DNA of 17,222 nt from an uncultured Caulobacter sp. (GTDB taxonomy: Bacteria > Pseudomonadota > Alphaproteobacteria > Caulobacterales > Caulobacteraceae): assembly GCA_937991555.1 (NCBI GenBank), contig CALKHU010000030.1, forward strand, positions 1 to 17,222, given 5' to 3'. The translations under genes and the position numbers were made by a program. Of this stretch, positions 1 to 6,029 are shown piece after piece (position 1 is the first letter of the stretch; every line of letters starts with the position of its first letter). The notes beneath the pieces were generated by a model, which ran no database searches, was not told the origin of the DNA, and saw only the letters and a list, made by a program, of their open reading frames with translations.

Positions 1-241
1 GACCTGCGACCCGATCGGCGGCCTGGTCCAGATCCCCTGCATCGAGCGCAACGCCATGGGCGCCATCAAGGCCATCGACGCCGCCCGCCTGGCCCTGCTG
101 GGCGACGGCGAGCATTCGGTCAGCCTGGACAAGGTCATCGCCACCATGAAGCGCACCGGCGAGGACATGAACGAGATCTACAAGGAGACCTCGCTGGGCG
201 GCCTGGCCGTGGGGCTGGCGGTGAACCGGGTGGAGTGCTGA
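1..241 (+). CDS. sdaA: L-serine dehydratase (L-serine ammonia-lyase), C-terminal end
   Basis: This is the last 79 codons of a gene that begins before the window; the open frame runs from base 2 to the TGA at 239-241. The enzyme deaminates L-serine to pyruvate and ammonia using a 4Fe-4S cluster in the cytoplasm. The visible part begins TCDPIGGLVQIPCIERN, which is the conserved cysteine-containing segment of the iron-sulfur serine dehydratase alpha domain; the two Cys in this stretch fit cluster ligands known for the family. The tail (MNEIYKETSLGGLAVGL) is also typical of the family C-terminus. The N-terminal beta domain lies outside the window, so a split alpha-subunit gene (sdaAA type) cannot be excluded. 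A repeat doublet starts eight bases after the stop codon. Confidence 0.9.
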   Translation, partial: TCDPIGGLVQIPCIERNAMGAIKAIDAARLALLGDGEHSVSLDKVIATMKRTGEDMNEIYKETSLGGLAVGLAVNRVEC

Positions 242-248
242 TCGGCCC

Positions 249-356
249 TGCGTGCTTCGACACGCGACCTGCGGTCGCTGCTCAGCATGACGTGGGTGGG
301 TAGCTTTCCAGATACGTCATCCTGAGCAGGCCCGAAGGGCCGTGTCGAAGGACGCA
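249..356. repeat. 108-bp inverted doublet of palindromic repeats (REPIN-like), copy 1
   Basis: Two related palindromic units face each other with a 24-bp spacer: 249-291 (reverse orientation, 43 bp) and 316-356 (forward orientation, 41 bp). The shared flanks read GTCATSCTGAGCAG and CGTGTCGAAGSACGCA around a variable apical hairpin. In 316-356 that hairpin is GCCC-GAA-GGGC, and in 249-291 it is CGACC-GCA-GGTCG. The doublet sits just after the serine dehydratase stop. The 43-bp unit is an exact reverse-complement match to 7052-7094. Function is unknown; such units may act as transcript-end structures or as mobile REP-type elements. Confidence 0.9.
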
Positions 357-360
357 CGGC

Positions 361-619
361 GTCGCCGCCTCAACGGACTTTCGCCCGAACAGGTTGGGGA
401 GGTGGTGCGGAGCGCCCCCGGGCTGGCCCGGGTGTCTGTGGGGGTAGGCTTTGCCAGCTGTGGGCCGGCCAGGAACGCTCCGCGAAGCTCGTCTGGACAG
501 GAGCGACGGTAGGCAGCCCTTGTCGGGCTTAGCCGTTCTGCCCCTGGCGGGCGGGTCGGGGATACGAAACCCCGGCCCCGGACCCGGCGAGTAACCCCCT
601 CGCCGCTTCACCGCTCAAG
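361..619. ncRNA. Hairpin-rich gene-free stretch, candidate structured RNA (unidentified)
   Basis: No convincing protein gene lies here, but the stretch folds well on paper. Hairpins visible in the sequence are: 374-378/383-387, which on the minus strand has a GAAA tetraloop; 417-422/427-432 (CCCGGG arms); 476-481/500-505; 512-519/525-534, with a two-base bulge; and 553-561/570-578, a 9-bp stem containing one G-U pair. I looked for signature sequences of RNase P RNA, tmRNA, SRP RNA and common riboswitches on both strands and did not find them. The GAAA loop weakly favours the minus strand. It could be an unrecognised small RNA, a decayed element or simply GC-rich spacer DNA. Confidence 0.3.
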
Positions 620-697
620 CCTCATTCCCGTCGCCGCAAGGTCGCATGGCCATACGCCCTCCCCATGCGACGGGAACGGGTGTGATCATGAATGAGG
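620..697. other. Nested, mutually exclusive inverted repeats
   Basis: Three inverted repeats overlap here. The arm 625-634 pairs with 667-676 (10 bp, perfect), while 641-649 pairs with 663-671 (9 bp, perfect). Bases 667-671 belong to both, so the two stems cannot form in full together. A third pair, 620-626 with 691-697, could close the whole structure. No gene is visible inside. The role is unknown; it could be the end of a transcript from the preceding hairpin-rich stretch or another palindromic repeat family. Confidence 0.5.
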
Positions 698-744
698 TTC
701 TGGCGAAGGGGATCGATTTTGCGCTGTCCCCCCATCCCCCGCGT

Positions 745-816
745 CCCCGGCGAAGGCCGGGGCCCATCGGGGCAAGGGCCCGGGATGTCTCAGCGGTTCC
801 CGGCCTTCGCCGGGAA
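745..816. repeat. Inverted pair of GC-rich palindromic repeats
   Basis: Two hairpins with the same core occur in opposite orientation. 745-762 has a 7-bp stem CCCCGGC/GCCGGGG with loop GAAG. 797-816 has an 8-bp stem TTCCCGGC/GCCGGGAA with loop CTTC. Related CGGCGAAGGCCG-type sequences are common intergenic repeats in high-GC alphaproteobacteria, which is recall rather than a search result. The pair precedes the DUF72 gene and a third hairpin. Confidence 0.7.
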
Positions 817-855
817 ATCGGGGGACAGGGGGCCGCGGATCCAGCAAAGCCAGGG

Positions 856-873
856 TCCTCGCTTCCGCGAGGA
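856..873. repeat. Short palindromic hairpin (7-bp stem, TTCC loop)
   Basis: TCCTCGC at 856-862 is perfectly complementary to GCGAGGA at 867-873. It lies 41 bases before the DUF72 start codon. It may belong to the same class of scattered intergenic palindromes as its neighbours or act in the DUF72 leader; the sequence alone does not decide. Confidence 0.6.
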
Positions 874-914
874 TGAGCGGTGTTGGTAAGCTGGCCTGTG
901 AAGGAGATTCAGCC

Positions 915-1718
915 ATGACCCCCGCAACCATCCGCACCGGCTGCGGCGGCTGGACGTTCGAGCCCTGGCGGGGGGTGTTCTATCCGGGCACGGTCAAGCA
1001 GAAGGACGAGCTCGGTTACATGAGCCGCCGGCTGCGCGCGATCGAGATCAACGGCACCTACTATTCGACGTTCAAGCCCGACAGCTGGAAGAAGTGGCGG
1101 GACGAGACGCCGGACGGGTTCGTGTTCACGGTGAAGGGGTCACGGTTCACCACCAACCGGAAGGTCCTCGCCGGGGCGGGCGAGAGCCTGGAGAAGTTCT
1201 TCGCACAGGGCATCGCCGAACTCGGCGACAGGCTGGGGCCGGTGTTCTGGCAGTTCGCCAACACCAAGGCGTTCGACCCCGAGGATTTCGAGGGCTTCCT
1301 CGCGCTCCTGCCGAAGACCCTGGACGGCCGGCCCCTGCGACATGCGGTGGAGGTGCGGCACGACAGCTTCTGCACGCCGGAGTTCCCGGCCCTGCTGCGC
1401 AAGCACGGCGTCGCCTGCGTCTACGCCGACCACGCCACCTATCCGGAGATCGCCGACGTGACCGCCGACTTCGTCTACGCCCGGCTGCAGACCGGATCGG
1501 ACGACGTCGAGACCGCCTATGACGCGGCCGCGCTGGACCGATGGGCGGGGCGGCTGAAAGCCTGGGCCGGCGGCGGCGAGCCGGCGGACCTGCCGAAGGT
1601 CGATCCCGGCCACGTCGCGCCGCGGACGCCGCGCGAGGTGTTCGCCTTCATCATCCACGAGGGCAAGGTGCGGGCGCCGCACGGGGCCGAGGCGCTGCAG
1701 GCGCGGGTGGACAAATAG
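915..1718 (+). CDS. DUF72 (YecE-like) family protein
   Basis: A 267-residue protein of the DUF72/YecE family, whose biochemical role is not established; members adopt a TIM-barrel-like fold. Family marks visible near the N-terminus are RTGCGGWTFEPWRG followed by FYPG, then the segment AIEINGTYYS and the strand VFWQFANTKAF. The middle and C-terminal parts carry AVEVRHDSF and YARLQTGSDD, also typical. The start is set at the ATG at 915, because an AAGGAG ribosome-binding site lies at 901-905 with its preceding base; an in-frame ATG at 873 sits inside a palindromic repeat and lacks such a site. A 6-bp hairpin (1728-1743) follows the stop closely. It stands alone between the repeat-rich gap and the quorum-sensing genes. 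Confidence 0.9.
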   Translation: MTPATIRTGCGGWTFEPWRGVFYPGTVKQKDELGYMSRRLRAIEINGTYYSTFKPDSWKKWRDETPDGFVFTVKGSRFTTNRKVLAGAGESLEKFFAQGIAELGDRLGPVFWQFANTKAFDPEDFEGFLALLPKTLDGRPLRHAVEVRHDSFCTPEFPALLRKHGVACVYADHATYPEIADVTADFVYARLQTGSDDVETAYDAAALDRWAGRLKAWAGGGEPADLPKVDPGHVAPRTPREVFAFIIHEGKVRAPHGAEALQARVDK

Positions 1719-1727
1719 GCGACACCT

Positions 1728-1743
1728 CCGCCGAAACCGGCGG
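1728..1743 (+). terminator. Possible transcript-end hairpin after the DUF72 gene
   Basis: CCGCCG (1728-1733) pairs with CGGCGG (1738-1743) around an AAAC loop, beginning ten bases after the DUF72 stop. There is no T-run behind it, so it is not a classical intrinsic terminator; it could still protect the 3' end of the message. Confidence 0.35.
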
Positions 1744-1812
1744 CCGGAAGCCCGGGTCGCGGTTCTCAACCTCTCCCTGCGAGGATAGGCTACCCGGTTC
1801 GGGGTGGGACCT

Positions 1813-2562
1813 ATGCTGGACGAGACCACGCGTGCGACTGTCTTCCGCTTCCTCCAGGACGCGCAGGGCCTCGGCACGCTCGATGCGCTGAACGCGCGCT
1901 TCAAGGACGCGGTCGCGGCGCTCGGCTTCACCGGGGCGGTCTACATCCGCCTGTCCGCCGACGGTCGCGCCCTGCCCCCCCGGCCGGTGTTCGGCGAGGC
2001 CGCCCCCGAAGGCTGGGTCGACCACTATTTCGCGAACAACTACGCCCGTTACGACACCGCCATCACGATGTCGTTCCAGTCGCGCGATCCGTTCACCTGG
2101 AGCGAGGCGGCGGCGCGCGGGATGGAGACGCCGACGCGGACACTGTTCGGCGAGGCCTTCGAGTGGTGGAACTCGGAGGTGCTGATCTGTCCGGTGCGGG
2201 GCATCAACGGCGGCCTGTCGATCGTCGACCTGAAGATGGACAAGGGCCGCGCGCTGGACGAGGTCGAGCGTTCCACCGCCCACGCCCTGGCGAGCCTCTA
2301 CGCCGTCGTCGGCGAGGGCTTCCTGGAGCGGCCGGCGGCCCCGGCGGAGCTGGAGAAGCCGCTGAGCCAGCGGGAGGCCGAGTGCGTCTACTGGGTGTGC
2401 CTGGGCAAGTCCGACGAGGAGATCGGCCGCATCCTGTCGATCTCCCGCAAGACCGTGAACCACCACATCGAGGCGGCCAAGACCAAGCTCGGGGTGGTCA
2501 GCCGGGCCAGCCTGGCGTGGCGGGCCTTCGCCCTCGGCCTGGTCCAGCCGCCGCTGTTCTGA
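1813..2562 (+). CDS. LuxR-family quorum-sensing transcription regulator with AHL-binding domain
   Basis: A 249-residue regulator with an N-terminal autoinducer-binding domain (about 15-160) and a C-terminal LuxR-type helix-turn-helix (about 185-245). The residues W68, Y72, D81 and W96 have exactly the same spacing as W57, Y61, D70 and W85, the acyl-homoserine-lactone contacts of TraR, so the protein very likely binds an AHL. The DNA-binding part reads PLSQREAECVYWVCLGKS, then EIGRIL and TVNHHI, as expected for the family. The ATG at 1813 is preferred, with a GGGTGGGA site in front; a GTG at 1804 is in frame but lies inside that site. The next gene on the same strand is an AHL synthase, so this is most likely its cognate receptor rather than a solo. 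Confidence 0.93.
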   Translation: MLDETTRATVFRFLQDAQGLGTLDALNARFKDAVAALGFTGAVYIRLSADGRALPPRPVFGEAAPEGWVDHYFANNYARYDTAITMSFQSRDPFTWSEAAARGMETPTRTLFGEAFEWWNSEVLICPVRGINGGLSIVDLKMDKGRALDEVERSTAHALASLYAVVGEGFLERPAAPAELEKPLSQREAECVYWVCLGKSDEEIGRILSISRKTVNHHIEAAKTKLGVVSRASLAWRAFALGLVQPPLF

Positions 2563-2565
2563 GCA

Positions 2566-2583
2566 ATAGGGTAATCGCCCCAT
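2566..2583 (+). promoter_or_regulatory. Candidate lux box upstream of the AHL synthase gene
   Basis: An 18-bp imperfect dyad, ATAGGGTAATCGCCCCAT, with six of nine position pairs complementary, starts four bases after the luxR-type stop codon and 53 bases before the synthase ATG. Size, symmetry and position fit an operator for a LuxR-type activator controlling a luxI-type gene. It does not match a textbook lux-box sequence, so assignment to the neighbouring regulator is an inference. Confidence 0.4.
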
Positions 2584-2613
2584 AGGCCGTGCCGCCGGGC
2601 GGGCGGAGGCTCC

Positions 2614-2630
2614 GTCCCTCACCGAGGGAC
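2614..2630 (+). promoter_or_regulatory. Hairpin burying the ribosome-binding site of the AHL synthase
   Basis: GTCCCTC (2614-2620) pairs perfectly with GAGGGAC (2624-2630) around a 3-base loop. GAGGGA is also the Shine-Dalgarno sequence for the ATG at 2636. If the stem forms in the message, ribosome binding would be hindered. Confidence 0.5.
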
Positions 2631-2635
2631 CGGCC

Positions 2636-3340
2636 ATGATCCATGTCGTCACCCATGCCCAGCGCGAGGTCTACGCTGACCAGCTCCTCGCCATGCACCG
2701 CCTGCGGCGGGAGGTCTTCGTCGGCGCGCGCGGCTGGCGGCTGCAGGTCCGCGAGGACGGCGGCGAGTACGACCGCGGCGACGACGACAAGGCGATCTAC
2801 ATCCTGATGCTCGATCGCGGCGGCGGCCTGCAGGTCAGCGTGCGGGTAAGGCCGGTGATGGACTGGTCCATCCTGCTCGACGAGATGCCCGGCTGCGTCG
2901 AGGGCGGGGCCGAGCGGCTGCGCCGGCCGGATGTCTGGGAGATGGCGCGCCACCTGGCGGGCGCCCAGGGCCGCTCGGTCGGCGAGGCGCGCCGGCGCGC
3001 GGGCGAGTTCCGCGTCGCCATGCTGGAGGCGGCGCTGCGCCACGGCGTCGACCGGCTGGTCGGATCGGTCGACGTCGGCCTGCTGGCGCACGGCATCCGC
3101 GCCTGGCTGGACCTCAGGCCGATCGGCCTGCCGGTGGTCTATCCGGAGGGCGGGGCCGCCGTCGGCTACGAAATTCCGGTCAGCGAGGACCTGATCCACC
3201 GCCTGCGCCGGGCGTACGGCCTGACCCGCCCGTCCGCCTTCGAGCTCGATCCGGCGACGATCACGCCCGCCACGACGCCGGCCGGGCTGGAAGCGGCCTG
3301 GCGCGGTCCGGCGGCCTACAGCCAGGCGGCCCACGCATGA
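2636..3340 (+). CDS. LuxI-family acyl-homoserine-lactone synthase
   Basis: A 234-residue autoinducer synthase that makes an N-acyl-homoserine lactone from S-adenosylmethionine and an acyl donor in the cytoplasm. Family landmarks are in place: R24, F28 and W34 in RREVFVGARGW; the acidic patch E44 and D46 followed by more Asp; R70 in the strand VSVRVRP; and E102 with R105 in VWEMARH. The length is at the upper end for LuxI proteins because of a C-terminal extension of about 30 residues rich in Ala, Pro and Thr. The ATG at 2636 follows GAGGGA at 2624-2629. The stop overlaps the start of the next small gene in an ATGA. The acyl chain cannot be read from the sequence. Confidence 0.93.
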   Translation: MIHVVTHAQREVYADQLLAMHRLRREVFVGARGWRLQVREDGGEYDRGDDDKAIYILMLDRGGGLQVSVRVRPVMDWSILLDEMPGCVEGGAERLRRPDVWEMARHLAGAQGRSVGEARRRAGEFRVAMLEAALRHGVDRLVGSVDVGLLAHGIRAWLDLRPIGLPVVYPEGGAAVGYEIPVSEDLIHRLRRAYGLTRPSAFELDPATITPATTPAGLEAAWRGPAAYSQAAHA

Positions 3341-3552
3341 GCGCGGCCTTCGACTTCGACAGCCTGTTCGCCCTCGACGAGGACGAGGCGTTCATGGATC
3401 TCGTTCGCAAGCTCTCGCCCGACCGCCGAAGGATCGTCGACGTATTGCTGAGGAAGATCGCCGCCGTCGAGGAAGCAGAAGGCGAGACTGCGGCATTGTC
3501 ACTCATCGACGACGTCTCATCGATTCTCGCCACAACCCCGACGACGCACTAG
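3337..3552 (+). CDS. Small acidic protein coupled to the AHL synthase (unknown function)
   Basis: A 71-residue protein that I do not recognise. Its ATG overlaps the synthase stop in an ATGA (3337-3340), the arrangement expected for translational coupling. The N-terminal half is acidic (FDFDSLFALDEDEAFMD), the middle is a likely amphipathic helix with a basic patch (RKLSPDRRRIVDVLLRK), and the tail is neutral. There is no signal peptide, membrane segment or metal-binding Cys/His set. Co-translation with the synthase suggests a part in the same circuit, for example modulating the synthase, the receptor or the following XRE regulator, but nothing in the sequence assigns a function. Only the context and the coding-like base pattern support it as a real gene. 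Confidence 0.75.
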   Translation: MSAAFDFDSLFALDEDEAFMDLVRKLSPDRRRIVDVLLRKIAAVEEAEGETAALSLIDDVSSILATTPTTH

Positions 3553-3564
3553 TCTCATCCTCAT

Positions 3565-3581
3565 CCGACCGGAAGAGTCGG
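3565..3581. promoter_or_regulatory. Short hairpin between the small acidic gene and the XRE gene
   Basis: CCGAC (3565-3569) pairs with GTCGG (3577-3581). It lies in the 75-bp gap before the XRE-type regulator gene and could be a weak transcript-end structure or an operator half-site pair. Confidence 0.25.
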
Positions 3582-3627
3582 CAAGATGCGCCGCCAGAGG
3601 TTGAGCGGCGCGGCTCGGGAGGCATGA

Positions 3628-4005
3628 ATGGCTGATCCAATCGACGTGGGCGTGGGGGCGCGCATTCGTATCCGGCGGCGCGAACTGGGCGTGAGCCAGG
3701 GCGTGCTCGCCGAGCACCTGGGCCTGACCTTCCAGCAGGTCCAGAAGTACGAACGCGGCGCCAACCGGGTGTCCGCCTCGATGCTGGTCCGGATCGCCGA
3801 GAAGCTTCAGTGCACGGTCGGCTACCTGGTCGGCGAGGAGGGCGGCTCGGCCGGCGAACTCGACGGCGCCCAGCTGGCGCGGCTGGCGAGCAGCGGCGTG
3901 GCCGAGCTGGTCGAGGCCTACAACGCCATCCAGAGCCCCAGGGCCCGCGCGGCCCTGATGCAGCTGGCCCGGAGCATGGCCGAGGGCGAGCGCGACGAGG
4001 ACTAG
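3628..4005 (+). CDS. XRE-family helix-turn-helix regulator
   Basis: A 125-residue DNA-binding protein with a single XRE/Cro-C1-type helix-turn-helix at about residues 8-65. The pattern is classical: RIRIRRRELGVSQGVLAEHLG for helices 1-2, then FQQVQKYERGANRVS for the recognition helix, and LVRIAEKLQCTVGYLVG at the end of the domain. The C-terminal 55 residues are helical and end in an acidic tail, possibly for dimerisation. Regulators of this build are common in Caulobacterales. The ATG at 3628 follows a GGGAGG site. It is on the same strand, 75 bp after the small protein coupled to the AHL synthase, so a link to quorum sensing is plausible but unproven. Its target is not visible. Confidence 0.9.
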   Translation: MADPIDVGVGARIRIRRRELGVSQGVLAEHLGLTFQQVQKYERGANRVSASMLVRIAEKLQCTVGYLVGEEGGSAGELDGAQLARLASSGVAELVEAYNAIQSPRARAALMQLARSMAEGERDED

Positions 4006-4041
4006 GAGCCTCGCGGCCCGGTCGCTTGCCTCGCGATCCTG

Positions 4042-4059
4042 CTGACAGCATGCTGTCAG
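4042..4059. promoter_or_regulatory. Perfect 18-bp palindrome, probable operator of the WYL regulator
   Basis: CTGACAGCATGCTGTCAG is fully self-complementary and its centre lies about 30 bp before the WYL regulator ATG. TGACAG..CTGTCA sites in front of YafY-like regulators fit autoregulation by a dimer, which is inference from position and symmetry. Confidence 0.6.
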
Positions 4060-4079
4060 GCGGGTCGCACGAGGACGAC

Positions 4080-4796
4080 ATGAGGCGCGCCGAGCGACTG
4101 TTCCAGATCATCCAGATCCTGCGGCGCGGGCGGGCGCCGGTGACCGCCGACGCGCTGGCGCGGGAGCTGGAGACCTCGAAGCGGTCGATCTACCGCGACA
4201 TCGCCGCCCTGGTCGGGCAGCGGGCCCCGATCCGCGGCGAGGCGGGCGTCGGCTATGTGCTCGAGGACGGCTACGACATGCCGCCGCTGATGCTGACGCC
4301 AGACGAGATCGAGGCGGCGGTGCTGGGCGCGCAGTGGGTCGCCGGCCGAGGCGACCCGGCGCTCGCACGCGCCGCCGAGGACCTGATCGCCAAGATCGCC
4401 CAGGCCGTGCCCGACAACCTGCGACCCATCGTGCTCGAGCCGTCGGTGCGGGCGACGCCGAGCTGGCGCAACGCGCCCGACGCGATCGACATGGCGCGCG
4501 TGCGGGCGGCGATCCACGCCGGCCGCAAGATCCGTCTGGCCTACCGGGATGAGGAGGGCCGCGCCAGCGACCGGGTGATCTGGCCGGTCAGCGTCGGCTA
4601 CATGGAGACCAAACGGCTGCTGATCGGCTGGTGCGAGCTGCGCGGCGACTTCCGCACCTTCCGCACCGACCGGGTGGCCGGGGCCGTCTTCCTCGAGGAC
4701 CGCTTTCCCGAACGCCCGGCGATCCTGCGCGCGAAGTGGCGGCGGGCGATGGAGGCGATGCACGCCGCCTGGCGCGACGCGCCGCCCGGCGACTAG
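4080..4796 (+). CDS. YafY-like HTH/WYL-domain transcription regulator
   Basis: A 238-residue regulator with an N-terminal winged helix-turn-helix (MRRAERLFQIIQILRRGR, then VTADALARELETSKRSIYRDI) and a C-terminal WYL domain (about 135-205) containing the segments IRLAYRDEEG, RVIWPVSVGYME and RLLIGWCELRGDFRTFRTDR. WYL domains sense small ligands or nucleic acids in other families. The ATG at 4080 is chosen because the homologous part starts exactly there, although the open frame extends further upstream. A perfect 18-bp palindrome just upstream suggests autoregulation. The stop codon shares a palindromic CTAG (4793-4796) with the stop of the convergent minus-strand gene, so the two genes meet with a 4-bp overlap. 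Confidence 0.92.
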   Translation: MRRAERLFQIIQILRRGRAPVTADALARELETSKRSIYRDIAALVGQRAPIRGEAGVGYVLEDGYDMPPLMLTPDEIEAAVLGAQWVAGRGDPALARAAEDLIAKIAQAVPDNLRPIVLEPSVRATPSWRNAPDAIDMARVRAAIHAGRKIRLAYRDEEGRASDRVIWPVSVGYMETKRLLIGWCELRGDFRTFRTDRVAGAVFLEDRFPERPAILRAKWRRAMEAMHAAWRDAPPGD

Positions 4797-5236
4797 CGCC
4801 AGGACTGGCCGGCGGCGATCACCTGCGGGTCGTCGAGGGCCGGGCCGAGCGGCTTGCCCTCCACCTCGCAGACCGCCGCGACGCCGCCGTCGCCGGCCTC
4901 GACCGTACGGCAGACGGCCATGCGGGCGAAGGCCGCCTCCATCAGCACGCCCCGCGACCGCGGCGGCGCGTCGGCGGCCGAGGCCTTGCGCAGCGGCCGG
5001 GCGTGCGGGTCATCGGCGAGCCGGAGCGGAATCCAGGTGTCGGGCTCGAAGCCGAGGGCGACACAGAGGGTCGAGCCGTCGATGACATGCAGGACCGGAC
5101 CCTTGATCTCGACTCCGGCCACCGGCGCGGGGCCGGCGCAGGGCGCCGCGGCCCGGGCTTCGCCGGCGGGCGCGAGCAGGGCGACCGAGGCGGTCAGCGC
5201 CGCCGCTCCGATCAGGCTCCTGAGAACAAACGCCAT
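4793..5236 (-). CDS. Secreted protein with degenerate thermonuclease-like (SNase) fold
   Basis: A 147-residue protein with a clear Sec signal peptide: MAFVLR, a hydrophobic core to about residue 22, and Ala-rich cleavage region near residues 26-31. The mature part contains VLHVIDGSTLCVALG, which resembles the first strand and the VIDGDT motif of staphylococcal-nuclease-type domains, and a later IPLRLAD that resembles the VRLxGI strand. The full catalytic Arg/Asp/Glu set is not evident, so it may be a non-catalytic relative. Four Cys residues in the mature protein suggest disulphides in the periplasm. It converges with the WYL gene and ends in the shared CTAG. The next minus-strand gene lies 55 bp upstream, so cotranscription is possible. 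Confidence 0.65.
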   Translation of the reverse strand: MAFVLRSLIGAAALTASVALLAPAGEARAAAPCAGPAPVAGVEIKGPVLHVIDGSTLCVALGFEPDTWIPLRLADDPHARPLRKASAADAPPRSRGVLMEAAFARMAVCRTVEAGDGGVAAVCEVEGKPLGPALDDPQVIAAGQSWR

Positions 5237-5291
5237 TCGCCTACGCCCTGGTCCACTGTCGGTGAAAGCGCGGGCGCCCGGGAAAGTTCCG

Positions 5292-6029
5292 TCAGGCGAA
5301 GATCGCGGCGATCGCCGCGGCGTCTAGCCGACGCCAGGCGCCGGGCTCGAGATCATCGGGCAGGGCCAGTCCCCCGAGGCGCTCGCGGTGCAGCGCGGTC
5401 ACATGGTTGCCCATGGCGGCGAACATCCGGCGGACCTGATGGTAGCGGCCCTCGGTGATGGTCAGCAGGGCCTGGGTCGGCGAGACGGTCTCCATGACCG
5501 CCGGCAGCAGCGGCCTGGTCTCGCCCTCCAGCATCAGGCCGCCGGCCGCGAAGGTCGCCGCCTCCTGGCCGTTCAGAGGACGATCGAGGGTCACGCGGTA
5601 GCGCTTGGCGACGTGGTGTTTCGGCGAGATCACCCGGTGCAGCAGGTCGCCGTCGTCGGTCATCAGCAGCAGGCCGCTGGTTTCCTTGTCGAGCCGGCCG
5701 ATGGTCGAAATGGCCGGATCTCGCGCGCGCCAGCGGGTCGGCAGCACGTCGTAGACCAGCGGTCCCGCCTCCTTGTGCGAGCAGGTCATGCCGAGCGGCT
5801 TGTTGAGCATCAGGACCACGCCGGGCAGCGGGTCGACGGGCCTGCCGTCGATGGTCAGGCGGGCCTCGAGGTCCGGCGTCAGGGCGAGGCGGCCCTCGGC
5901 GTCCCGGACCGGAGCGCCGTCGAGCGCAACGCGGCCGTTGCGGGCCAGGGCCTGCACCTCGCGCCGGCTGCCGTAGCCCAGATTGGCCAGCAGGCGGTCG
6001 AGCCGGGACGTGGCCTGGCCCTTGCTCAC
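5292..6029 (-). CDS. RsuA-family rRNA pseudouridine synthase
   Basis: A 245-residue synthase of the RsuA/RluB/E/F family, which converts specific rRNA uridines to pseudouridine. It has an N-terminal S4 RNA-binding domain (SRLDRLLANLGYGSRREVQ, about residues 8-55) and a catalytic domain with GRLDKETSGLLLMTDDG, where D114 is the expected catalytic aspartate; YHQVRRMFAAMGNHV near the end is also family-typical. The start is set at GTG 6029, because the S4 domain begins right after it and GTGA overlaps the stop of the upstream methyltransferase gene; an ORF start further upstream would run 37 low-complexity residues into that gene. Size and two-domain form fit RsuA (16S position 516), but the target cannot be proved from sequence. 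Confidence 0.9.
   Translation of the reverse strand: MSKGQATSRLDRLLANLGYGSRREVQALARNGRVALDGAPVRDAEGRLALTPDLEARLTIDGRPVDPLPGVVLMLNKPLGMTCSHKEAGPLVYDVLPTRWRARDPAISTIGRLDKETSGLLLMTDDGDLLHRVISPKHHVAKRYRVTLDRPLNGQEAATFAAGGLMLEGETRPLLPAVMETVSPTQALLTITEGRYHQVRRMFAAMGNHVTALHRERLGGLALPDDLEPGAWRRLDAAAIAAIFA

Noticed and set aside
282..611. Minus-strand 109-codon ORF in the gene-free region
   Set aside because: Its 3' end runs through the palindromic repeat doublet, and the product is Arg/Pro/Gly-rich without any recognisable motif or ribosome-binding site.
361..619. RNase P RNA, tmRNA or SRP RNA
   Set aside because: The conserved cores I know for these RNAs are missing on both strands: no GAGGAAAGTCCGG or GGTAAGAGCGCACC block, no tag-peptide frame, and no GGTCAGGTCCGGAAGG segment.
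646..889. Short plus-strand ORFs before the DUF72 gene
   Set aside because: They are translations of the GC-rich palindromic repeats, in two frames, with no coding-like pattern.
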